From: Cognatishimia sp. SS12
GTDB taxonomy: Bacteria; Pseudomonadota; Alphaproteobacteria; Rhodobacterales; Rhodobacteraceae
Reading direction: 5' to 3'
DNA: 64,000 nucleotides
Assembly (NCBI RefSeq): GCF_028369055.1
Contig: NZ_JAQNCZ010000003.1
Location: 186,001-250,000, forward strand
Shown: positions 1-8,244 of the stretch, piece after piece
Position numbering within the stretch: the stretch's first letter is position 1
Layout of the letters: every line of letters starts with the position of its first letter
Notes under the pieces: generated by a model
What the model saw: the letters and a program-made list of their open reading frames with translations, nothing else
Database searches by the model: none
What the model was told of the DNA's origin: nothing
Position numbers and translations under genes: made by a program

Positions 1-132
1 CAAATCATGCAAAGCAGCGACCAGGGCCAGCCTTTGGCCGAACTCGCCGGGAAAAACCCGCTGCGCAAAGAAATCGCAAAACTGGCCCAATCTCTATTTG
101 AGCTGACCGACGACAACAGCAAAGCGGCTTGA
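1..132 (+). CDS. cpaE: CpaE/TadZ-like pilus assembly protein, C-terminal end (partial)
   Basis: An open frame enters from the left edge and stops at TGA 130-132, giving the last 43 residues of a protein. The tail is helical and ends 10 bp before cpaF. In tad loci the gene directly upstream of cpaF is usually cpaE/tadZ, the MinD/ParA-like ATPase that localises the Flp pilus machine at the pole. The identity therefore rests on position and on a plausible CpaE-type tail; no ATPase motif lies inside the window. Confidence 0.6.
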   Translation, partial: QIMQSSDQGQPLAELAGKNPLRKEIAKLAQSLFELTDDNSKAA

Positions 133-142
133 GGACACGAAG

Positions 143-1603
143 ATGTTTAGCAGATACAAAAAAGACACCAAAGCCAAACCGGTCCCAGCCGCAGCCAAAG
201 CAAAGGCCGCGCCAGCGCCTGCTGCCGCCCCGCAAAAAGCGCCGGAAATGGCCCCTGTGGAACGTGTCACTCTGCGCAAGCCGCTGCCGGCGGCGCATGC
301 ACAGGCCGCTGCCAACGACAAGGACCGCAAACGCAAAGAGCGCCTGTCAGAAATCAAACTCGATCTGCACCGCGAGCTATTGGACAACCTCAATCTGGCG
401 GCGCTGGAAAAGGCGTCAGAAAACGATCTGCGCGCTGAGATCAACGCGATCTCAACCGAAGTGCTGCAGGACCGCGCCATCGTGCTCAACCGGCAGGAAC
501 GGGATCAGCTGTTTTCCGAACTATACAACGAAGTCAAAGGCTTGGGCCCGCTTGAAACCCTGCTGCAAGATGACAGCGTCAACGATATTCTGGTGAACGG
601 GCCGCAGCAGATCTTTGTGGAACGCTCCGGTAAGCTGGAACTGACGGACATCACTTTCAAAGATGAAAAGCACCTGTTGCGGATCATCGACAAGATTGTC
701 TCGGCTGTGGGCCGCCGTGTGGATGAATCCAACCCCTATGTGGATGCGCGTCTGGCCGATGGCTCCCGTTTCAACGCCATGGTGCCACCGATTGCGGTCG
801 ACGGCTCGCTGGTGTCCATTCGTAAGTTCAAAAAAGACAAGCTGGGCATTGATGACCTTGTCAACTTTGGGGCCTTCTCCGAAGAAATGGCCGCGTATTT
901 GCAGGCCGCCGTGGCCACCCGGCTGAACGTGATCGTCTCGGGCGGGACGGGCTCTGGTAAAACCACCACGCTCAATGCGCTTTCGTCTTTCATCGACGAC
1001 AGCGAACGCATTTTGACCATCGAAGATACCGCCGAATTGCAACTGCAACAGACTCATGTGGGTCGTATGGAAAGCCGCCCGCCGAACGTCGAGGGCAAAG
1101 GCGAGGTTTCCCCGCGCGACTGTCTGAAAAACGCCCTTCGGATGCGGCCAGATCGCATCATCGTGGGCGAGACCCGCGGCGAAGAAGTGATCGACATGCT
1201 GCAGGCGATGAACACCGGCCACGATGGCTCCATGACCACAATCCACGCCAACTCTGCCCGCGATGGCGTGTCGCGACTGGAAAACATGATTGCGATGGCC
1301 GGGATCGAAATGCCGCTGAAAGCGGTGCGCAGCCAGATTTCTTCGGCGGTCAACCTGATCGTGCAGGCCAGCCGCCTACAAGACGGCTCGCGCCGCATGA
1401 CATCCATCACCGAGATTACCGGCATGGAAGGCGATGTGATTTCCATGCAGGAAGTCTTTCGCTTTCAGCGCACTGGCCTGACGCCGGAAAACAAGATCAT
1501 TGGCCATTTCACCGCCACGGGTGTGCGCAGCCACTACTCAGAACGTTTCCGCATGTGGGGCTATGATCTGCCCGCGCATATCTATGAACCGACAGCAGGA
1601 TAA
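143..1603 (+). CDS. cpaF: CpaF/TadA Flp pilus assembly ATPase
   Basis: 486 aa, the secretion ATPase that powers Flp pilin assembly at the inner membrane. Residues 1-60 are an Ala/Pro/Lys-rich linker and the rest is a GspE/VirB11-type ATPase. The Walker A motif GGTGSGKT lies at residues 267-274. Further on are the IEDTAELQL Asp box, an [14 protein letters not shown]alker B region and the [14 protein letters not shown]is box, all typical of TadA/CpaF. The start ATG follows GAGGACACGAAG. It lies 10 bp after the cpaE end and 5 bp before tadB, so it is operonic. Length is normal for the family. Confidence 0.96.
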   Translation: MFSRYKKDTKAKPVPAAAKAKAAPAPAAAPQKAPEMAPVERVTLRKPLPAAHAQAAANDKDRKRKERLSEIKLDLHRELLDNLNLAALEKASENDLRAEINAISTEVLQDRAIVLNRQERDQLFSELYNEVKGLGPLETLLQDDSVNDILVNGPQQIFVERSGKLELTDITFKDEKHLLRIIDKIVSAVGRRVDESNPYVDARLADGSRFNAMVPPIAVDGSLVSIRKFKKDKLGIDDLVNFGAFSEEMAAYLQAAVATRLNVIVSGGTGSGKTTTLNALSSFIDDSERILTIEDTAELQLQQTHVGRMESRPPNVEGKGEVSPRDCLKNALRMRPDRIIVGETRGEEVIDMLQAMNTGHDGSMTTIHANSARDGVSRLENMIAMAGIEMPLKAVRSQISSAVNLIVQASRLQDGSRRMTSITEITGMEGDVISMQEVFRFQRTGLTPENKIIGHFTATGVRSHYSERFRMWGYDLPAHIYEPTAG

Positions 1604-1608
1604 AACCG

Positions 1609-2577
1609 ATGCCCATAAGCCCAGAACTCCTGATCTACGGCCTGATTTTCGTTGGCGTTGTTGTCCTTGTCGAAGGGGCCTATCTGACCGTTTTCGGCAA
1701 ATCCATCAGCCTGAACAACAAGGTGAGCCGCCGACTTGAAATGCTGGAGCGCGGCACCGCCCGTCAGGATGTGCTAGAGCAGCTGCGCAAAGAAATGGTG
1801 CAGCACGCCAAATCACGCTCGATCCCGCTCTATTCGCTTCTGGCCGCCAAGGCACAGAAAGCCGCGATCGCCTTTTCGCCCAAACAGCTGATTCTGATCA
1901 TGGCTGCGCTGTCTGCTGTGGCCTTCATGGGTCTCACCATCGGCACCCAATCCGGCCCGGCGACCAATGCCTTGCTGGCGGTCGCCTCTGGCGTCGGCGG
2001 GGTCTATGCCTGGGTCAGCATGAAAGCGGGCAAACGGGTTGCGATGATCGAAGAGCAACTGCCGGACGCCATTGAACTGATGGTGCGTAGCCTGCGCGTT
2101 GGGCATCCGTTTTCTTCGGCCATTCAAATTGTTGCCAAGGAAACACCGGATCCATTGGCCACCGAATTTGGCATTATCGCCGATGAAAATGCCTATGGTC
2201 GCGACATCAGTGAATCGCTGAAAGAACTGGCCGAACGGCTCGACATGCAGGATCTGCGCTTTCTGGCGGTCGCCGTGACCATCCAGCAGCAGTCAGGCGG
2301 CAACCTGGCCGAGATCTTGGCCGGCCTGTCCAAAGTGATCCGCGCCCGCTTCCGCCTTTTCCGCCGGGTCAAAGCCATCACGGCCGAGGCCAAGTGGTCC
2401 GGCAAGTTCCTGTCGGGCTTCCCGGTCGCGGCGCTGATCTTCATCAACCTGTCCGATCCCAATTATTATGACGAAGTGGCCGATCACCCCTGGTTCATCA
2501 TGGGCTGTATCGCAGTCGGTCTTTTCCTCGCCGCCAACCTGATCGTGATGCGCATTCTCACGAATATCAAAGTCTAA
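1609..2577 (+). CDS. tadB: TadB-like inner-membrane pilus platform protein
   Basis: 322 aa type II secretion F-domain protein. It has an N-terminal membrane segment (about residues 5-27), two central hydrophobic segments (about 90-145), a cytoplasmic F domain with the signature EQLPDAIELMVRSLRVGHPFS, and a C-terminal membrane pair (about 265-320). TadB and TadC together form the platform on which the CpaF ATPase acts. It starts 5 bp after cpaF and is followed 11 bp later by tadC. TadB and TadC are assigned by order and by the GHPF-type motif of TadB. Confidence 0.93.
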   Translation: MPISPELLIYGLIFVGVVVLVEGAYLTVFGKSISLNNKVSRRLEMLERGTARQDVLEQLRKEMVQHAKSRSIPLYSLLAAKAQKAAIAFSPKQLILIMAALSAVAFMGLTIGTQSGPATNALLAVASGVGGVYAWVSMKAGKRVAMIEEQLPDAIELMVRSLRVGHPFSSAIQIVAKETPDPLATEFGIIADENAYGRDISESLKELAERLDMQDLRFLAVAVTIQQQSGGNLAEILAGLSKVIRARFRLFRRVKAITAEAKWSGKFLSGFPVAALIFINLSDPNYYDEVADHPWFIMGCIAVGLFLAANLIVMRILTNIKV

Positions 2578-2588
2578 GGAGCGTTCAG

Positions 2589-3563
2589 ATGTCCTTTCTT
2601 GAAACGATGACAAACACAATGACGGGCGCGCTTGGTCCCTTTGGGCCGATCATCCTGGTGGGCGGATTGGGTCTTTTGATCATTGTCGGCGCAATCATGA
2701 TGATGCTGCGCGACAAGAATGACCCCCTCTCAAAGCTGAACAAAACCGAAAGCCGCCCCAGCGCCACCAGCAGCAAGAAAGAAAAGCTGCGCCGCGCCAA
2801 TGCCAACGAACAGCTGGAAAAATACAAATCCTTCCTAGAGCCGCAGGACGCCGAAGAACTGTCCTCCATGCAGCTAAAGCTGTTGCAGGCGGGCTATCAG
2901 TCGCGCGATGCGGTGCGGGCGTTTTATCTGGCGCAATTTGCTTTGGGCATCACCGGGCTGGTGCTGGGTGTGGCCTATTTCACGCTGGTGCTGAACCCTG
3001 AAAACCCCACCCCCACGCAAATGGTGCAATGGGTGCTCGGCCCCGGTGCGGCGGGTTATTTCCTTCCAAAATACTGGATCACCCGCCGTGTGGAGACCCG
3101 CAAAGAAGAAATCATCAATGGCTTTCCGGACAGCCTTGATATGATGCTGGTCTGCGTTGAGGCCGGGCAGTCGCTGGATCAGTCCATCATTCGCGTCGCC
3201 GCCGAGCTGCGCGCCAGCTATCCGTCGCTCGCCGATGAATACGAAATTGTCGCCAATGAAATGAAAGCCGGTAAAGACAAATCCACGGTGCTGACCGACA
3301 TGGGCGAACGCTGCGGCGTAACCGATGTATCAAGCTTCGTGACCGTGATGAACCAATCGGCCTCTTTCGGGACACCCATTGCCGATGCGCTGCGGGTCTA
3401 TTCGGCGGAAATGCGTGACAAACGTGTGATGCGCGCCGAAGAAGCGGCAAACAAGTTGCCAACCAAGATGACCCTTGCCACAATGATGCTGACGGTGCCG
3501 CCGCTCTTGCTGATCCTGGTGTCGCCGTCTGTGATGAACATTACGCAGATTTCTGCCCAGTAG
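2589..3563 (+). CDS. tadC: TadC-like inner-membrane pilus platform protein
   Basis: 324 aa, a second F-domain protein, paralogous to the preceding TadB. It has a hydrophobic N-terminus (about 15-38), a basic stretch, two membrane segments near 110-155, the F-domain core NGFPDSLDMMLVCVEAGQSLDQSI, and a C-terminal membrane segment ending near LLILVSPSVM. A strong AAGGAG Shine-Dalgarno precedes ATG 2589. It works with TadB as the assembly platform of the Flp pilus. Spacing of 5 bp to the next gene supports one transcript. Confidence 0.93.
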   Translation: MSFLETMTNTMTGALGPFGPIILVGGLGLLIIVGAIMMMLRDKNDPLSKLNKTESRPSATSSKKEKLRRANANEQLEKYKSFLEPQDAEELSSMQLKLLQAGYQSRDAVRAFYLAQFALGITGLVLGVAYFTLVLNPENPTPTQMVQWVLGPGAAGYFLPKYWITRRVETRKEEIINGFPDSLDMMLVCVEAGQSLDQSIIRVAAELRASYPSLADEYEIVANEMKAGKDKSTVLTDMGERCGVTDVSSFVTVMNQSASFGTPIADALRVYSAEMRDKRVMRAEEAANKLPTKMTLATMMLTVPPLLLILVSPSVMNITQISAQ

Positions 3564-3568
3564 GTCCG

Positions 3569-4156
3569 GTGACAACACATAATCGCAGGGCGCTAAGTAC
3601 AGCGCTGACAATTCTGACCCTTTCCTTGGCCGCCTGTTCGCAGGGCGGCCTCGGTGTATCTGGCGCAAGCAAAGACAGCCCCTTTGCCCCGGCGGTCGAC
3701 CCGCGCGGCGCGGCGGTGGACCCGGTGCTTGTCGGCCATCGGCTGATGGATGCGGGCGAATATGAACTGGCGATGCGCGCCTATACCCGCGCTGCGGTGG
3801 ATCAGGGGCTGACCCCGGAAATCCTCGCAGGGATTGGCACTGCCAACCTGCAACTTGGGCGTTTGGGGCAGGCCGAAGAGGTGCTGCGCGACGCGCTTAA
3901 GGCGGATGAAAGCCTGCCGGAAACCTGGAACAATCTGGGCGTTGTGCTGATGGAGCGGGGCAAAACCGCGGAGGCCGCGCAGATCCTCAAGAAAGCCTAT
4001 GCACTGGACAATGGCGAAAGTGACGCAATTCGCGACAATTTGCGCTTGGCGCTCGCAAAATTGGAAAATCCTGCTTATGATGGGGCGCAACAAAAAGAAG
4101 ACTTCAAATTGGTACGCCGCGGCAGCAACGACTACGTGCTCAGGCGCACCCCATAG
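3569..4156 (+). CDS. tadD: TadD-like TPR lipoprotein
   Basis: 195 aa. The GTG start is the only good start after tadC. A signal peptide ends in the lipobox LAAC (Cys23), so the protein is probably a lipoprotein. The rest is TPR repeats, for example residues 50-85 and the 'ESLPETWNNLGVVLMERGKTAEA' repeat. In tad loci TadD is a TPR lipoprotein thought to help assemble the outer-membrane secretin. It is in operon with tadC and with a second TPR lipoprotein 25 bp downstream. Confidence 0.85.
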   Translation: MTTHNRRALSTALTILTLSLAACSQGGLGVSGASKDSPFAPAVDPRGAAVDPVLVGHRLMDAGEYELAMRAYTRAAVDQGLTPEILAGIGTANLQLGRLGQAEEVLRDALKADESLPETWNNLGVVLMERGKTAEAAQILKKAYALDNGESDAIRDNLRLALAKLENPAYDGAQQKEDFKLVRRGSNDYVLRRTP

Positions 4157-4181
4157 GCAAGAGCAGCAAAGGACGCAGAAA

Positions 4182-5030
4182 ATGCGCCACACCCTTCTTG
4201 TGAGTCTCACTCTGACTGCCGCGCTGACGGTTGCGGGCTGTCAGAAAGCAGGGGATTCAGACGTTGACCGCGCGCTGGAAAGCGTGAATGCCATTGACGA
4301 GGCAAACCTGTCAGACATCATGCTGACCATTGCCGATCCCAATGAATCGGTGGCCTATTTCACCCGCACCCTATCGGAAAAGCCTGATCGCATTGATTTG
4401 CAGCGCGGGCTGGCCGTCTCGTTGATCCGCGCCAAACGGCACGAAGAGGCTGTGGTCGCCTGGCGCAAAGTCACCAAACATCCCGAAGCGACCAATGATG
4501 ATCGTGTGGATCTGGCAGATGCGCTGATCCGGTCGGGCAATTGGAAAGAGGCCGACGCCACGCTTGATGGCGTGCCGCCCACGCATGAGACCTTCAAACG
4601 CTACCGGCTTGAGGCCATGGTGGCGGATTCTGCGCAAGACTGGAAAAAGGCCGACAGCTTTTATGAAATCGCCGTGGGGCTGACGACCAAGCCGTCCGGG
4701 GTTTTGAACAACTGGGGTTATTCCAAGCTGACGCGCGGCGATTTCTCCGAGGCCGAGCGCCTGTTCGTCGATGCCATCACGCAGGACAGCAGCCTCTTTA
4801 CCGCCAAAAACAACCTTGTTCTGGCGCGCGGGGCGCAGCGTAACTATTCGCTGCCTGTTGTGCCGATGGAGCAGACCGAAAAGGCGCAGCTGTTGCACAC
4901 GCTGGCGCTGTCGGCGATCAAACAAGGCGATGTGGAAATCGGCAAAGCGTTGCTGCGCGAGGCGATTGACACCCATCCGCAGCATTTTGAATTGGCGGTG
5001 CGCAGCCTGCGGGCCTTGGAAAACGCCTGA
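4182..5030 (+). CDS. TPR lipoprotein of the tad locus
   Basis: 282 aa from ATG 4182. This start places a clean lipoprotein signal with lipobox VAGC (Cys20), whereas upstream in-frame starts would bury the signal peptide. The mature part contains TPR-type helical repeats (about residues 60-240, including NNWGYSKLTRGDFSEAERLF). It overlaps the next gene by one base (TGATG). It is probably a second TadD-like periplasmic or outer-membrane scaffold for the Flp pilus. I cannot tell which tad component it replaces. Confidence 0.85.
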   Translation: MRHTLLVSLTLTAALTVAGCQKAGDSDVDRALESVNAIDEANLSDIMLTIADPNESVAYFTRTLSEKPDRIDLQRGLAVSLIRAKRHEEAVVAWRKVTKHPEATNDDRVDLADALIRSGNWKEADATLDGVPPTHETFKRYRLEAMVADSAQDWKKADSFYEIAVGLTTKPSGVLNNWGYSKLTRGDFSEAERLFVDAITQDSSLFTAKNNLVLARGAQRNYSLPVVPMEQTEKAQLLHTLALSAIKQGDVEIGKALLREAIDTHPQHFELAVRSLRALENA

Positions 5031-5524
5031 TGTCGCTTTCTGCCTCGGCAGCCCTGTGGTTCCTGCCCTTTGTCGCCCCGATTTGCCTCTATGTCGCCTG
5101 GAGCGATATGCGCGCCATGAAAATCCCCAACCATTCGGTTGTGGCGCTTTTTGCGGTATTTGCCGTGATCGGGCTGATCGCCCTGCCCTTTGACAGCTAT
5201 CTCTGGCGGTATCTTCACCTTGCCGTTGTTCTGGTGATTGGCATTGCGCTGAATGCCGCCCGGCTGATCGGCGCAGGCGATGCCAAATTCGCCGCTGCGG
5301 CCGCGCCCTTTGTGCCCGCCGCGGACCTATCGCGCCTGGCGTTTATCTTTGCCGCCACGCTGCTGGCGGCCTGGGTCACGCACCGCGCAGCGAAACATTC
5401 CGCCCTGCGCCGCCTCGTGCCGGACTGGGAAAGCTGGCAGCGCAAGAAAGACTTCCCCATGGGGCTGGCCCTTGGTGGGACCTTGCTGATCTATCTGGCG
5501 CTTGGGGTCATGCAGGGCCAGTAA
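5030..5524 (+). CDS. cpaA: TadV/CpaA prepilin peptidase
   Basis: 164 aa integral membrane protein of the type 4 prepilin peptidase family A24. The two catalytic aspartates appear as SDMRAMKIPN (Asp26) and GAGDAKFAAA (Asp84). It would cleave and mature Flp pilin and pseudopilins. The ATG overlaps the TGA of the preceding lipoprotein gene, so it is co-translated. Length (about 165 aa) is normal for the short CpaA type, which lacks the N-methylase domain. Confidence 0.92.
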   Translation: MSLSASAALWFLPFVAPICLYVAWSDMRAMKIPNHSVVALFAVFAVIGLIALPFDSYLWRYLHLAVVLVIGIALNAARLIGAGDAKFAAAAAPFVPAADLSRLAFIFAATLLAAWVTHRAAKHSALRRLVPDWESWQRKKDFPMGLALGGTLLIYLALGVMQGQ

Positions 5525-5624
5525 GGCGACGCATATGTCGCGGCATCTTCCGATCGCTGCCGCAAAACCGCCATCTTCTCTTGCAAACTAACGGGCAATA
5601 CCGCGTTTAGCTGAAGGTCTTGCC

Positions 5625-6944
5625 ATGAACATGCCGCTTCAAACCCCGGAAACCCGCGTCACCGCGCCCCCTGCGCCCAAAACGCTTGAGGACATGCAGC
5701 TGCCGCTGGTCATGATGCGGGATATCCTGCTGAAAACCATGTTCCGCAAAAATGTCGACATGGTGTCAGATGTGGCCGAGGCGATCTGCCTGCCGACACA
5801 GGTCACGCAAGAGCTGATTGACATGGCGCGCGAACAGCGGCTGCTGGAAGCCACCGGCACGCTGAACGCCAACAGCGGCAATGAAATGGGCTATCAGCTG
5901 ACCGACGCCGGCAAGGCGCGGGCGCTGGATGCGCTGGCGCAATCGGAATATTTCGGTGCGATGCCCGTGCCGCTGCATGTCTATGACCAGCAGATCAAAC
6001 GCCAGTCGATCCGCGATATTCAAATCACCCGCACGCAATTGACCGACGCCATGGGCCATCTGATCCTGCCAGACAGCCTGCTGGATCACCTTGGCCCCGC
6101 GGTTTCCGCCGGACGCTCCATCCTGATGTATGGGCCGCCCGGCAACGGGAAATCGTCAATCTCTAATGGCATTCGCAAGGCGATGGGCGACAAGGTCTAT
6201 GTGCCCCGCGCCATCGAATACGCCGGTCAGGTGATCACCGTCTATGACCCCATCGTGCATTCCAAGGCTGAGGCCGAAGTGGATGACCCCAACAGCCTGC
6301 GCCGGCGGCGCGGTTTTGACCGCCGTTATGTGCGCTGCGACCGCCCTACGGTGGTGACTGGGGGCGAGCTGACGCTGGACATGCTGGACCTAGTGTATAA
6401 CCCCACCGCGCGCACCTATCAGGCACCACTGCAATTGAAAGCTGCCGGCGGTATTTTCATCGTTGATGACCTTGGTCGCCAACAAGAATCCCCTCAGGCG
6501 CTGGTCAACCGCTGGATTGTGCCGCTGGAAGAAGGCCGTGATATTCTGGCGCTGCAATCGGGCGAAAAATTCGAAACCCCGTTTGACACGCTGGTGATCT
6601 TTTCCACCAACTTCCACCCGAACGAGATTTTTGACCAGGCTGCGCTGCGCCGGATCTTTTTCAAGATCAAGATCGACGGCCCGGATCAGGAGAACTTCCT
6701 AAAAATCTTTGCGCTGGTCGCCAAACAGCGCGGTATGCCGCTGGATGAGGCGACGCTGGTGCATCTGCTGAAACGCAAATACCCCAGCATTGACAATGTC
6801 TATGCCAACTATCAGCCAGTGTTCCTGATCGACCAGATGATTTCGATCTGCAATTTTGAGGGCATCCCACATCAGATGTCACCCGAGCTGATCGACCGCG
6901 CCTGGGCCAATATGTTTGTGAAAGAGGAACATATTGTAAAATAA
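5625..6944 (+). CDS. AAA+ ATPase with N-terminal winged-helix-like region, tad-adjacent
   Basis: 439 aa. Residues about 25-105 look like a winged-helix or small helical domain (LLKTMFRKNVDMVSDVAEAI...). An AAA+ module follows, with Walker A GPPGNGKSS (170-178), a Walker B-like GGIFIVDDLGRQ, and sensor-like FSTNFHPNEIF with arginines near ALRRIFFKI. No signal peptide or membrane segment is seen. It follows the prepilin peptidase by 100 bp on the same strand, so a pilus-related or regulatory role is possible but unproven. ATG 5631 is an alternative start. Confidence 0.8.
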   Translation: MNMPLQTPETRVTAPPAPKTLEDMQLPLVMMRDILLKTMFRKNVDMVSDVAEAICLPTQVTQELIDMAREQRLLEATGTLNANSGNEMGYQLTDAGKARALDALAQSEYFGAMPVPLHVYDQQIKRQSIRDIQITRTQLTDAMGHLILPDSLLDHLGPAVSAGRSILMYGPPGNGKSSISNGIRKAMGDKVYVPRAIEYAGQVITVYDPIVHSKAEAEVDDPNSLRRRRGFDRRYVRCDRPTVVTGGELTLDMLDLVYNPTARTYQAPLQLKAAGGIFIVDDLGRQQESPQALVNRWIVPLEEGRDILALQSGEKFETPFDTLVIFSTNFHPNEIFDQAALRRIFFKIKIDGPDQENFLKIFALVAKQRGMPLDEATLVHLLKRKYPSIDNVYANYQPVFLIDQMISICNFEGIPHQMSPELIDRAWANMFVKEEHIVK

Positions 6945-7001
6945 GGCCCGCCGGGCGGGGGATGCGTTGCAACACGGCGCAATTTGCGCCATGTCACCCC
7001 C

Positions 7002-7709
7002 ATGACCCAACCTTTGCTCACTCCGCGTTTCAAGGCGCTCAGCGTCCACCTCTTGACGGCCACGGGTGCGGTATTTGCCATGCTGGCGATGCTGGCGGCA
7101 GTGCAGGAAAAATGGAGCCTGATGTTCCTTTGGCTGGTGGTGGCTTTTGCGGTCGATGGCATCGACGGGCCTCTGGCGCGCCGCTATGACGTCAAAGCCC
7201 ATGCAGCCGAATTCGATGGCGTGCTGCTGGATCTGATCATCGACTATCTGACCTATGTGTTCATCCCGGCCTTTGCCCTGTTTCAATCGGGCCTCATGAG
7301 CGGCTGGACCGGCTGGTTTGCAATCATCATTATCACTTTTGCTTCGGCCATGTATTTTGCCGACACACGCATGAAAACAAAGGATAACTCCTTTTCCGGC
7401 TTTCCCGGCTGCTGGAATATGGTGGTGATCGTGATCTTTGCGGTTGAGCCAAACTTCTGGGTCAGCCTTGCACTGGTCAGCACGCTGGCCGTGGCGATGT
7501 TTGTGCCCTTGCGCTTTGTGCATCCGGTGCGCACCGCGCGCTGGCGCAGCGTCACCCTGCCCATGGCACTGGCCTGGACATTCTTTGCAGGCTGGGCGGC
7601 CTGGGTGGATTTCCACCCGGACAGCTGGGCGCATTGGGGGCTGGTCACAACCTCGGTCTATCTGCTTTTGGTCGGCATCGTGCAGCAACTGCTGCCAGAA
7701 CGCAGTTAA
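7002..7709 (+). CDS. pcs: Phosphatidylcholine synthase
   Basis: 235 aa multi-spanning CDP-alcohol phosphatidyltransferase. The motif DGIDGPLARR...FDGVLLDLIIDY (residues 52-82) has the longer spacing typical of Pcs, which condenses CDP-diacylglycerol with choline to make phosphatidylcholine in the inner membrane. About eight hydrophobic segments fill the rest. ATG 7002 is preferred over the in-frame TTG at 6984 because the conserved N-terminus begins there, although neither has a convincing ribosome-binding site. The gene is convergent with ogt. Confidence 0.9.
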   Translation: MTQPLLTPRFKALSVHLLTATGAVFAMLAMLAAVQEKWSLMFLWLVVAFAVDGIDGPLARRYDVKAHAAEFDGVLLDLIIDYLTYVFIPAFALFQSGLMSGWTGWFAIIIITFASAMYFADTRMKTKDNSFSGFPGCWNMVVIVIFAVEPNFWVSLALVSTLAVAMFVPLRFVHPVRTARWRSVTLPMALAWTFFAGWAAWVDFHPDSWAHWGLVTTSVYLLLVGIVQQLLPERS

Positions 7710-7715
7710 GCGCGC

Positions 7716-8171
7716 TTAAATCAGCAGCCCGGCTGCGCGTTCATGGCGCAGCAGCGCCACTTTGGTTTCCACACCGCCCTGCCCTGAAAACCCGGTCAGC
7801 TTACCCCCGGCCCCCATCACCCGATGACAGGGAATGATGATCGGAATCGGATTGCCGCCGCAGGCCCGCCCCACCGGCTGCGCAGCGCAGCCAAGCGCCT
7901 TGGCGATATCGCCATAGGTGCGGGTCTCACCCAGCGGGATCTTAAGCATCTCGGCGCAGACCGCCTGCTGAAAATCAGAGCCAGACACCGCCAAGGGCAG
8001 ATCAAACTCTGTCAGCGCGCCGGCAAAATACGCCCCCAGCTGATCGCGGGCGCGCCGCAACAGATCAGTCGGCTGATCCTCAAACGCCGTCCAATCCAGC
8101 CGCACAATCGCGCCATTGTCTTCCTGCAGGCTCAGTGGGCCAACCGGGCTGTGAAATGAAATCGCGGGCAT
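7716..8171 (-). CDS. ogt: Methylated-DNA--protein-cysteine methyltransferase
   Basis: 151 aa suicide repair protein that moves the methyl group from O6-methylguanine to its own cysteine. The active-site motif IPCHR sits at residues 113-117 (Cys115), preceded by the helix-turn-helix TYGDIAKALGCAAQPVGRA with its arginine finger and the N-hinge GGNPI. ATG 8171 is chosen, since an upstream GTG at 8204 would add a non-conserved tail reaching into the ileS terminator. Length matches the Ogt family. Confidence 0.93.
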   Translation of the reverse strand: MPAISFHSPVGPLSLQEDNGAIVRLDWTAFEDQPTDLLRRARDQLGAYFAGALTEFDLPLAVSGSDFQQAVCAEMLKIPLGETRTYGDIAKALGCAAQPVGRACGGNPIPIIIPCHRVMGAGGKLTGFSGQGGVETKVALLRHERAAGLLI

Positions 8172-8207
8172 GGGGAAACTCTGCCGCGGCCAAGGGACAA
8201 TCACAAG

Positions 8208-8238
8208 AAAAAAGCCGCCGGAAACTCCAGCGGCTTTT
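8208..8238 (-). terminator. Rho-independent terminator of ileS
   Basis: Read on the minus strand, AAAAGCCGCTGGA pairs with TCCGGCGGCTTTT around a 3-nt loop and runs into TTTTTT. It begins 7 bp after the ileS stop. The A-rich arm also gives U's on the plus strand, so it could work in both directions. Confidence 0.85.
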
Positions 8239-8244
8239 CTAACT

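Noticed and set aside
8170..8204. Longer ogt start at GTG 8204
   Set aside because: Adds 11 residues not seen in the family and would start within reach of the ileS terminator; ATG 8171 fits the Ogt length.
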